Positions 1-7,533 of a stretch of 36,347 nt of DNA are shown here, piece after piece. The DNA is taken from the NCBI GenBank assembly GCA_937899105.1, contig CALBPF010000036.1:1-36347 (forward strand), read 5' to 3'. Each line of letters begins with the position of its first letter. Positions within the stretch are counted from its first letter, which is position 1. The notes beneath the pieces are model-generated. The model saw nothing but the letters and a program-made list of their open reading frames with translations. It did no database searches and was not told where the DNA came from. The DNA comes from an uncultured Flammeovirgaceae bacterium. GTDB taxonomy: Bacteria > Bacteroidota > Bacteroidia > Cytophagales > Cyclobacteriaceae. Made by a program: the position numbers and the translations under genes.

Positions 1-27
1 CATGGCTCAGAATAAGGTGATTTAATT

Positions 28-528
28 ATGGACTACTATAATTTCCAAAACCGCAACTTCTCTTCAGGACCTCATTTGTTAGGCGCTATAATGATATTTG
101 CCGGTCTTTTTGTGCTTACCATCCCCTACTTCCTGATTATTACCACGCAAATCAGCAAGGTTTACTGGCTTAGTGGCAGTACATTGTCCATTGGCCTGAT
201 GATTATTTCTTCTTATAACGGCACTCTGATTAACTTCCAAAACAGGAAGGTTAAAGAATACACGACCTTCCTCGGCTACAAGTTTGGCACATGGAATTCG
301 CTACCTCAACTAGTCGGCTTAAAATTGACTGCTAAAGAAAGGACAACAACTAACGTAGCCAATGGTATCAGCCCTACATGGTCTGGCAAAGTGGAATTTT
401 ATAATCTTGTACTGTTAGATAATGATCATCGACCAGAGTTTATATTTACCTTCACAAGTAAGAAAAAAGCTGAACAACATGGGCAGATACTGGTTTCAGG
501 GTTGGATCTGACCGTAATAATGGACTGA
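28..528 (+). CDS. Two-TM membrane protein, function unknown
   Basis: I do not recognise this 166-residue protein. It has two hydrophobic segments (about residues 17-40 and 46-64) joined by a short turn, then a soluble C-terminal region of about 95 residues rich in alternating hydrophobic and charged residues. That layout resembles small Bacteroidota proteins with a membrane anchor and a PH-like or beta-rich domain, which is only an inference. The stop codon shares one base with the start of the next gene (TGATG), so translation of the two is probably coupled. The ATG at 28 is the first in frame and no good Shine-Dalgarno sequence precedes it, which is normal for this phylum. The true promoter may lie left of the window. 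Confidence 0.75.
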   Translation: MDYYNFQNRNFSSGPHLLGAIMIFAGLFVLTIPYFLIITTQISKVYWLSGSTLSIGLMIISSYNGTLINFQNRKVKEYTTFLGYKFGTWNSLPQLVGLKLTAKERTTTNVANGISPTWSGKVEFYNLVLLDNDHRPEFIFTFTSKKKAEQHGQILVSGLDLTVIMD

Positions 529-1001
529 TGACCAAGGTAGAGATTACCATAAAAAAGCTGGAACCCAATGATGTAGACTTGTTCATAACCGTTGTTCAGC
601 TTTTTGAAAAGGTATTTGAAATGAAAAATTTCAAATTGCCGGACCGGCGCCATTTGAAACAAGTACTGGAAAATCCAGATTTCTTTGCATTTATTGCTCA
701 GTTTGAGAATGAAGTTGTGGGTGGCCTTACGGCCTACACATTGGATCAGTATTATTCTCAGAAACCGCTCGCCTATATTTACGATCTCGCCGTAGATGAA
801 AAATATCAACGCAAAGGCATTGGCAGCCAACTCATTGCAGCTATTAACAAATTCTGTAGGCAAAAGGGTTTCGAAGAGGTGTTTGTTCAAGCCGACAAGA
901 TAGATGATTACGCCATTGATTTTTATCGTTCCACTCGACCTACGGAAGAGGAAGAGGTGGTTCACTTTTATTACACTTTATGGTACAACCAAGAACAGTA
1001 G
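528..1001 (+). CDS. GNAT acetyltransferase, AAC(3)-I-like
   Basis: This 157-residue GNAT-fold protein should transfer an acetyl group from acetyl-CoA to an amine. The acetyl-CoA binding motif QRKGIGS is at residues 94-100, preceded by the strand YIYDLAVD. Downstream VFVQADKIDD and the ending EEEVVHFYYTL match the layout of the aminoglycoside 3-N-acetyltransferase I (AAC(3)-I) family closely. Family membership does not establish drug resistance: many chromosomal homologues have unknown substrates. Its start overlaps the preceding stop and its end overlaps the next gene by 22 bases, so it sits in a translationally coupled trio. The substrate is unknown; the family call is firm. Confidence 0.85.
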   Translation: MTKVEITIKKLEPNDVDLFITVVQLFEKVFEMKNFKLPDRRHLKQVLENPDFFAFIAQFENEVVGGLTAYTLDQYYSQKPLAYIYDLAVDEKYQRKGIGSQLIAAINKFCRQKGFEEVFVQADKIDDYAIDFYRSTRPTEEEEVVHFYYTLWYNQEQ

Positions 1002-1459
1002 TACTTCAGGAAAAGAAGCTTGTAGGTATTTCCCTGCCTATGTCGCTTACCAATAATAGAACCGGCCAACTCTGGAGTTCTTTCGTGCCGCGGCTCGATG
1101 AAATCAAAAACACCGTCAATAGCAATAAGTTCTCCCTCCAAATCTATGCAGAAGATCATTTTTCAAACTTTAGTCCTGCAAATGAATTCATAAAATGGGC
1201 GGCATTGGAAGTAACAGATTTTGATTCCATACCGGAAGACATGCAATCTCTAGAGCTTCCCGGTGGCCTGTACGCAGTTTTCGATTACAAAGGTTCGAGC
1301 CAGGACACCTCCGTTTTCCAGTATATATTTTCGGAGTGGTTACCAAAATCCGATTACATTCTTGATGAACGGCCGCATTTTGAGATACTTGGAGAAAAAT
1401 ACAAAAACAATGACTCCGATTCCGAAGAGGAGATCTGGATCCCTGTTAAGAAAAAATAA
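980..1459 (+). CDS. GyrI-like small-molecule-binding domain protein
   Basis: A 159-residue stand-alone protein resembling the AraC effector-binding/GyrI-like fold. It opens with a PRTVVLQEKKLVGIS strand, has the mid-region LPGGLYAVFDYKG followed by an amphipathic segment ending in SEWLP, then RPHFEILGEKY, and closes with the acidic-aromatic motif EEEIWIPVKK, all typical of this family. Such proteins bind hydrophobic or cationic small molecules and either sequester them or serve as the ligand sensor of a regulator; no DNA-binding domain is fused here. It overlaps the acetyltransferase gene by 22 bases, suggesting both handle a related compound. That link is an inference. Confidence 0.8.
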   Translation: MVQPRTVVLQEKKLVGISLPMSLTNNRTGQLWSSFVPRLDEIKNTVNSNKFSLQIYAEDHFSNFSPANEFIKWAALEVTDFDSIPEDMQSLELPGGLYAVFDYKGSSQDTSVFQYIFSEWLPKSDYILDERPHFEILGEKYKNNDSDSEEEIWIPVKKK

Positions 1460-1513
1460 TTTGTACTTAGGGTAGGGTATCATACATTGTATCTGTATTT
1501 CATTAAAAAGATT

Positions 1514-2251
1514 ATGCCTCAGAAAACAATGAACATTATCTCATTAATTGCCGTAATAGTTTTATCCTGTTCTTCCGATGACGATGCAATAAGAGTAAAA
1601 GAACCTGAAGGTGAATTGCTCATACTACCCTTGGGTGATTCTCGGGTAGAGGGTGCACGCCCGTTTTTTGAAAGCTATCGCTACGAATTATGGAAGAACC
1701 TCTTGGAAAACAATTTCGATGTTGATTTTACAGGACCAGAGACTGATCCTGCTTCATATCCTGTTTTTATGGAGCAAACCTTTGATAATGATCATGCCGG
1801 AATTGGTGGAGATACCACATCCGACGTTCTCGCCAGGCTTGACGAAGCTCTTACCAGCAGTTCTGTTGCGCCTGATGTCGTCCTTTTAGGAATAGGTGGA
1901 AATGACCTGCTTGGTGGTGTTCCCGTAACAACTATAATTGCTAACATCAATGATATTATCGACAAAATTCAAACAGAAAACGAGCGTACAATTATATTGT
2001 TAGAGCAGATCGCTCCGGGACGCTCGGATATCAATACACCGGAATTGTTAAACTCATTTAGTCAGTTCAATGCTGAAATTCTGGAGACGGCAACCAATCA
2101 AAATAATAATTCATCTACTGTAATAGCCGTGGATATGTCATCAAATTGGGGTGATCAATTCATGGCCGATGAAGTTCACTATAACGAGCAAGGTGCAAAA
2201 GAAGTGGCTGATCGCTATTTCACGGCATTAGATGCGCTACTCGATCCATGA
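1514..2251 (+). CDS. SGNH/GDSL hydrolase lipoprotein
   Basis: A secreted esterase or lipase-like protein of the SGNH superfamily. The N-terminus has a short hydrophobic stretch ending in a lipobox-like VLSC followed by SSDDD, so it is probably a lipoprotein facing the periplasm or cell surface. Block I reads LPLGDSRVEG, with the nucleophilic Ser in GDS (R replaces the usual L). Block III is GIGGNDLL with the oxyanion-hole Asn, and block V is DEVHYNEQG with the catalytic Asp and His. The frame opens at a TTG at 1487, but the ATG at 1514 gives a compact signal peptide with one Lys; the ATG at 1529 is also possible. The substrate cannot be told from sequence; carbohydrate esterases commonly look like this. 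It converges with the permease gene, one base apart. Confidence 0.85.
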   Translation: MPQKTMNIISLIAVIVLSCSSDDDAIRVKEPEGELLILPLGDSRVEGARPFFESYRYELWKNLLENNFDVDFTGPETDPASYPVFMEQTFDNDHAGIGGDTTSDVLARLDEALTSSSVAPDVVLLGIGGNDLLGGVPVTTIIANINDIIDKIQTENERTIILLEQIAPGRSDINTPELLNSFSQFNAEILETATNQNNNSSTVIAVDMSSNWGDQFMADEVHYNEQGAKEVADRYFTALDALLDP

Positions 2252-2252
2252 T

Positions 2253-4658
2253 TCACTCCTGCGCAATAGAATCTACAGGGTTAATCAGCGCTGCTTTTAT
2301 CGATTGAGAACTGATCGTGAGCCACGCGATCAGTATAGCCAGCGCACCACTAACCGCAAATATCCACCAGTGTAATTCCGTTTTGTAGGGAAATGCATCA
2401 AGCCAAACGGTCAAGCCCCAGTAGGCAAACGGAATGGATATAAAAATGGCAACAAGAACAAGCTTGGAAAATTCAGTAGACATAAGCACGATTACTTGCT
2501 TAACATTGGCTCCAAGCGCCTTTCTTATGCCTATCTCTTTAATCCGTAACTCAGCAGTAAAGGAAGCTAATCCGTAGAGGCCGAGGCATGCCACTAATAT
2601 GGCCACAATGGTAAAAAAGGTAAATACCGTCATGAATTTTTGATCAGCTTGATATTGCTTATCATAGTCCTGATCCAGAAACTCATATTCAAAAATTCCA
2701 TTAGGCATTACCTCTCTGTATTGAGCTTCAATAAGCTCAATAGCCTCTGCATACTGCTCAGCCTGAAGTTTTACAGATAAGTAGCCTGGTCTGCGCCGGC
2801 CGTTCATTACCATAATGAATGGATCAATGGCTCTGTTCACAGACATGAAATGAAAATCCTCAACCACTCCAATGACATAACCCCTTCTATTTTGCCATCG
2901 AAGTTGTTTGCCAAGCGCTTCCTCAGGATCGGTCCATCCAAGACGAAGCATTCCGGATTGATTTAATATGAATGCTTCATTTTCATCCGTACCGTAACTT
3001 TCGTCAAAACCTCGGCCTGCCACTAACTTTAATTCATAATTATCAATAAAGTCATAATCTACAGCCAGATAACGCATGTCGCTCCATTCAGCCTCATCAT
3101 CCCAACCCAGGCGGACAACATTATTGTTCAATTCTCTTCCTGGCACTCGTGAAGATATACTCGCCCCTTTTACCTGGGTAAAATCGGTTAGCCGGTCCCT
3201 AAGCTGCGTGAAGTCGCGGAGTGCATTGTTTACGAATTTGGTAGGTATTGCTATAATTCTTTCTTTCTCAAATCCCAGGTCCTTATTTCTCATAAAGTCC
3301 AATTGGTTGAAGACCACTACTGTGCCTGTAATGAGGACAACTGAAATGGTAAATTGAAAAACGACTAGGAATTTTCTCAATAGATTGCTCTTACGGCCTC
3401 CCTTAAAATTACCCTTCAAAGTAGTGACCGGTTGAAACCCAGAAAGAAACAAAGCAGGATAACTGCCTGAAAATAAACCCACAAAAATTGATACCCCAAC
3501 CAAGAATAAAAATAGGAAAGGGTTGTCAAGTGGTGACAGGGTAAGGGCTTTGCCTGTAAATTCATTAATAGCTTCAATTCCAAGCGCAGTGGCCACCATG
3601 GAAATCAGTAAAGCAATCAGTGTTATGATCATAGATTCGCCAAGAAACTGAGCCACCAATTGGTTGCGATAAGCGCCCACAACCTTTCTCAACCCCACCT
3701 CTTTTGCTCTCATCGCCGAACGGGCCGTAGCCAGATTCATGAAGTTGATGCTAGCTATGACCAAAATAAAAATACCTACCACCATAAATATGTAGACGTA
3801 GGACGCTTTACTATTCTCCGAAATTTCATAGCGCAGATCTGAATAAAGATGAACGTCTTCAATATTCTGAAAAAAATATTCCTGGCGATAGCCGGAGCCG
3901 TCTTCCTGATCAGCAATGTAGTTTCTGGAAATAAACTTCACTTTATCAGTAAGCGCTGCCACGTCCGTATTTTGCTCCAGCTCCAGGTAAGTGTACGTAT
4001 TAAAATTCCACCAGCCCGTCATATACTCATTCATGGCATATCTGGTTTGCAGAGATCCGAGAAAATCAAATTGCAAGTGTGAATTGGGCGGCAGATCCTC
4101 CAGAATTCCGGTGATCTCAAACTGAATAGAATCCTCCGGCATGAAAAGGCTTTGACCAATTATGTCAGTAGAGTTAAAATATTTCATTGCGGCATTCTTT
4201 GAGATAACCATGGTAAATGGTTTCGTCAAGGCAGTCAGAGGATTTCCTTGGGCAAGTGGAAAAGTAAATAGCTGAAAAATGTTAGAATCAGCTAAATATA
4301 CCTCCTCAAAGAACCGATCTCCATTGCTTGGTTTCTCAATGATTTTGTTACCATCAACCTGAATCCTCACCTGCTGCAACACCTCCGGATAATCATCCAC
4401 CATTCTTTCTCCCACTACAGGTCCCATGGTTGCATTTATTTCACTACCGGCGTTATTTGGGAGATAATAAATGCATCCAAGCCGATGTATGTTCTTTGAT
4501 TTTTCATGGAACTTATCAAAAGACAGCTCATCAAAAACAAATAAAAAGATGATAATGGAACAGGTAAACCCGATGGCAAGCCCAAAGATATTTAGGGCAG
4601 AATATACCTTGTTTTTAGTGATCGACCTTAGCGCAACTTTTACGTAGTTTGTAAACAT
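2253..4658 (-). CDS. ABC transporter permease, FtsX/MacB type (8 TM)
   Basis: An 801-residue inner-membrane permease with the duplicated layout common in Bacteroidota: TM1 at about residues 20-42, a large periplasmic MacB core domain, an FtsX domain of three TMs (roughly residues 285-420), a further TM and second periplasmic domain, and a final three-TM FtsX domain near residues 680-795. Conserved signatures include the TARSAMRAKEVGLRKVVGA and ELRIKEIGIRKALGA coupling regions, which contact the ATPase. No ATPase or adaptor gene is adjacent, so it probably uses an ATPase encoded elsewhere. The substrate is unknown; relatives export peptides, antibiotics or lipoproteins by mechanotransmission. 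Confidence 0.9.
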   Translation of the reverse strand: MFTNYVKVALRSITKNKVYSALNIFGLAIGFTCSIIIFLFVFDELSFDKFHEKSKNIHRLGCIYYLPNNAGSEINATMGPVVGERMVDDYPEVLQQVRIQVDGNKIIEKPSNGDRFFEEVYLADSNIFQLFTFPLAQGNPLTALTKPFTMVISKNAAMKYFNSTDIIGQSLFMPEDSIQFEITGILEDLPPNSHLQFDFLGSLQTRYAMNEYMTGWWNFNTYTYLELEQNTDVAALTDKVKFISRNYIADQEDGSGYRQEYFFQNIEDVHLYSDLRYEISENSKASYVYIFMVVGIFILVIASINFMNLATARSAMRAKEVGLRKVVGAYRNQLVAQFLGESMIITLIALLISMVATALGIEAINEFTGKALTLSPLDNPFLFLFLVGVSIFVGLFSGSYPALFLSGFQPVTTLKGNFKGGRKSNLLRKFLVVFQFTISVVLITGTVVVFNQLDFMRNKDLGFEKERIIAIPTKFVNNALRDFTQLRDRLTDFTQVKGASISSRVPGRELNNNVVRLGWDDEAEWSDMRYLAVDYDFIDNYELKLVAGRGFDESYGTDENEAFILNQSGMLRLGWTDPEEALGKQLRWQNRRGYVIGVVEDFHFMSVNRAIDPFIMVMNGRRRPGYLSVKLQAEQYAEAIELIEAQYREVMPNGIFEYEFLDQDYDKQYQADQKFMTVFTFFTIVAILVACLGLYGLASFTAELRIKEIGIRKALGANVKQVIVLMSTEFSKLVLVAIFISIPFAYWGLTVWLDAFPYKTELHWWIFAVSGALAILIAWLTISSQSIKAALINPVDSIAQE

Positions 4659-4719
4659 TAGAGATAGAGGTTTAATACATTACTTACCAAATTGCTAATG
4701 GTTACAACAAAATGGAACG

Positions 4720-5208
4720 ATGATACGAAAAGCACATTTAAGTGATGACTTAAACATAGTGAATATCTACAATTACTACATACTCAACTCTATGTCAACC
4801 TTTGAAGAACAACCGGTAAGTCAGAGAGAAATGAGATTTAGAATTGAACAAGTTCAGGCATCGCTTCCATGGCTCGTTTATGAAACCAACGGCGAAATAC
4901 TGGGTTATGCTTATGCTACACAGTGGAAGCCAAGAAGCGCCTACAGGAACACTGTAGAAAGTACGGTTTATGTAAGATCTAACTCATATGGAAAAGGAGT
5001 GGGAAAGCAGCTTTGCCAGGAACTAATAGAGGAGTTAAAGGCCCAAAAACTTCATGCGGCATTAGCCGGAATTACGCTCCCGAATGAGGCAAGTGTGGCG
5101 CTCCATGAAAAACTTGGGTACACTAAAGTGGGGCAACTCAAAGAGGTAGGATATAAGTTTGAAAAATGGGTAGACGTGGGGTATTGGGAGCTTGTACTAA
5201 AAAGTTAA
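4720..5208 (+). CDS. GNAT acetyltransferase, phosphinothricin N-acetyltransferase-like
   Basis: A 162-residue GNAT protein resembling the PAT/MnaT group, which acetylates the alpha-amino group of phosphinothricin, methionine sulfoximine or related amino acids. It starts MIRKAH with the family's NIYNYYILNSMSTFEE region, where the Thr-Phe-Glu-Glu element is characteristic. Acetyl-CoA binding is at SYGKGVGKQL (about residues 89-98), and NEASVALHEKLGY near residue 130 is the conserved C-terminal motif. The usual substrate of chromosomal members is a metabolic amino acid analogue, so no resistance claim is made. Its stop codon overlaps that of the convergent broken hydrolase gene. Confidence 0.87.
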   Translation: MIRKAHLSDDLNIVNIYNYYILNSMSTFEEQPVSQREMRFRIEQVQASLPWLVYETNGEILGYAYATQWKPRSAYRNTVESTVYVRSNSYGKGVGKQLCQELIEELKAQKLHAALAGITLPNEASVALHEKLGYTKVGQLKEVGYKFEKWVDVGYWELVLKS

Positions 5209-6973
5209 TAGCTAATCTGTACCACCGCATTCAAAGTAGAATCCTTTTCCTTCCATTCTCCAAAACTTGTCTTTCGTTCGAAGGTTTTTAGCGCTTTAGT
5301 CCTTTCATTTTTGCCACTTTGAACCATTAGACTGGTCCATGGCGGTAATTCATGGAAACCAGGCCAATTCATCATGTTCCCATGATACTTGTAGTATCCA
5401 GAAGTGGAATCTCCCTTTCTAGCAATAAATTCCACCTTGGAATTACCCTTTTCATACTCGCTTTTTTTCCACGCCTCCCACTTGGCGAGTCCAGCTAAAA
5501 ATTGTTCTCTGCTCTGCTTTCGTCAAGCCATTCAAAACCTACGAAGACTTTCCTCTCATTTATAAAGATATCATGACTCAACAGATCGAAACGCATCCAA
5601 CCGAATCTTCGGTTTTCACGAAGTATTACATCTTTGTTCAGAAGTTCTGCCCCAGGCGCTCCGGTTAATGAATCAAATGAATAGAAACGAAGTCTGAACC
5701 TGGATGTATCTTTGGAATTATATAGCAAGCGTAATTGAACCTTATTAACCCAAAAAGGTGCGCTCGGCGCCTCAATTAACAGAGCGACCGCTCCCCCACC
5801 CTGAACAGTATCGAAGGGGACGACCCCATCTTTGCCTTTCATCCAACCGAGCCGTGCTTTCTTAAAGCTGGTTTTCCCCACTACAGAAATCTCATCAAGG
5901 ACTATACTATTAGGCGTAAGGTAGATAGTTCGGCTATTTAAATCGGCAACCCTGTATTTGGAAATTGCATAACCTAATGAGGAAAATAAAAGGGTATCGT
6001 CAGCATATTGAGCTGGGACTGATATTGAAAACGTGCCATCGGGATCAGAAAGCGTTCCGAGATTTTTATCAAGTATGCCGATATTAGCATAAGGTACAGG
6101 TTCTCTGGTTTCCCCATCAAGTACCCTCCCATTCAGTTCGTATGTCTCTATTCTATTACTGCACGTTTCCATAACAGCGAAGTCTTTCGTCAGCTCGCTT
6201 AAAGAAACCATACATATTCCCTTGCGGAATATTTCAGGCAGTGATATTGTTATTGGTCGGTCAAATTTAGTTTGATAATACGTTGTAATAGATTTTGCTT
6301 TCAGGTCGTAAATATTGGAATAAACTGTCAGTGAATCCTGATGAGTTTGTTTTAAAACTTCGAGCATATTTTCTTGAGAGACCTGGGTTCTCATTCCAAG
6401 TATCTTTTCACCTGTATTGTATCGCTGGCAAGTAGGTTCATCGCTTAACTCTGGATGCCAGGGATTAAAATTTGTCTGCATTAAATACTCAGAAGTTCGC
6501 TCCTTAATGGCTAATTGACCTTCTCTCACCCCTAACAAAGCCGCGTTACCCAAAGCATCCGCAATAACGATATGGATCTTTTGTAGCTCAGTGAGCTTAT
6601 ACCTTTGTAGAAAAATGAGAGCCTCTTTGACAGTTGCACATTTATCCAACATCTCTTGCCAGATATATCCGGGATGTTTCACAGTATGAGATGGAAACGT
6701 GACTTCCTGAAATGGCGTATAGGCGCCATCAAAGAATAGCCCCTTTTCATTCATTCCTCCCTGGGCCCAGCCCTCGCTTTCGAAAGTGAAGATCACTGAA
6801 CCGTAGGCGTCTCTATCCGGAGGAATAATCTTGATGGCAGCATCGTTAGCGAACCAATCTTCATGATTGCCTACTAAAGCCCGATCGCCATCCGACCAAC
6901 TGAGTATGAAGCAAGCGCTCAGTCGCATATTGATAAACGAAAGCAGGACCAGTAAAAGCAATGTCAATCGCAT
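5205..6973 (-). pseudogene. Secreted Ntn-hydrolase (C-N amide hydrolase) fused to CarboxypepD_reg-like domain, frameshifted
   Basis: The intact N-terminal frame (5495-6973) encodes a signal peptide, then Cys21, the expected N-terminal nucleophile of the choloylglycine hydrolase/acyltransferase Ntn family; VGNHEDWF and GGMNEKGLFFDG are family motifs. A carboxypeptidase-regulatory-like beta domain follows (about residues 279-350, LNGRVLDGETREPVPYANI), then a beta-rich region. The frame stops after ...FEWLDESRAENNF, yet another frame continues as EQFLAGLAKWEAW... to the stop at 5205. Deleting one copy of a 5-bp tandem repeat (5507-5516) joins the two into a perfect 587-codon ORF. Either this is a recent frameshift or an assembly artefact. 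The upstream part could still make an active secreted enzyme missing about 100 C-terminal residues. Substrate unknown. Confidence 0.8.
5507..5518. repeat. 5-bp tandem duplication causing the frameshift
   Basis: CTCTG occurs twice in tandem (5507-5511 and 5512-5516) and is followed by CT, giving 12 bases of period 5. On the coding (minus) strand this is AGCAG twice. Removing one unit restores the reading frame of the hydrolase gene, so this is the lesion itself. Confidence 0.85.
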
Positions 6974-7053
6974 ATTTTAATGATGCGGAATTGCATACAA
7001 AGGTTGTTTCATTTATGTATTTTCATTTAAATCTTCCTTTAACTTCAGAAGTT

Positions 7054-7499
7054 ATGAAAAGAAAATTTTTCCTTATTTTATTCACAATAATGAGCTGCAA
7101 TGTTTCACAGAACGACGAAAGAACAGAACTGGAAGGAGCCATTGAAAGGTTCAATACGGCCTTTACTCAATCACAGACTCAGGTTCTTGAAGGTATGCTC
7201 ACCACTAACTACCGACATACCAATTCCAGCAAAAAGGCCATTGATAAACAAAATTGGTTGTCTTATATCTCTAAGAGAAATAAGCAAATAACAGCAGGAG
7301 ATTTACAAATTCTTGAATACACTATGGATGAATTGGAAATTCAGATGTATCATAATTCAGCACATGTAACCGGTAGAATGTAACCAAAACCTTAAGGAAT
7401 GACACCATTATTGAAAACCAGTATCGCGTGACTCATCTTTGGGTGATTGAAAATGGAGAATGGAAACTCGCCGGTTTTCATGACGGAAAAATTAACTAG
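7054..7499 (+). pseudogene. SnoaL/DUF4440-like secreted protein, frameshifted
   Basis: The gene begins with a lipoprotein-type leader, MKRKFFLILFTIMSC, followed by an NTF2-fold sequence of the DUF4440/SnoaL kind (LEGAIERFNTAFTQSQ... and LTTNYRHTNSSKKAIDK). The first frame stops at 7381-7383 right after HVTGRM. The -1 frame continues from about 7380 as VTKTLRND..., then THLWVIENGEWKLAGFHDG, the classic ending of this fold (W.V..NG.WK...H). Adding one base near 7378-7381, for example restoring GG from G, gives a clean 148-residue protein ending at 7499. The family includes steroid-isomerase-like and unknown-function proteins. Decay and sequencing error are both possible. Confidence 0.8.
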
Positions 7500-7533
7500 T
7501 GGGCCATACAAAGAAATCTTTAAATTCATGGCT

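Noticed and set aside
426..965. 179-codon open frame on the minus strand
   Set aside because: It is antisense to the AAC(3)-I-like gene, whose motifs are unmistakable, and its translation resembles no protein family.
528..1001. Reading the AAC(3)-I-like gene as an antibiotic resistance gene
   Set aside because: Family resemblance alone does not show activity on aminoglycosides; chromosomal context suggests an intrinsic function. The same holds for the PAT-like gene at 4720.
7447..7533. Upstream extension of the glycosidase start
   Set aside because: It overlaps the coding remainder of the SnoaL-like pseudogene in another frame, and the signal peptide begins only at 7534.
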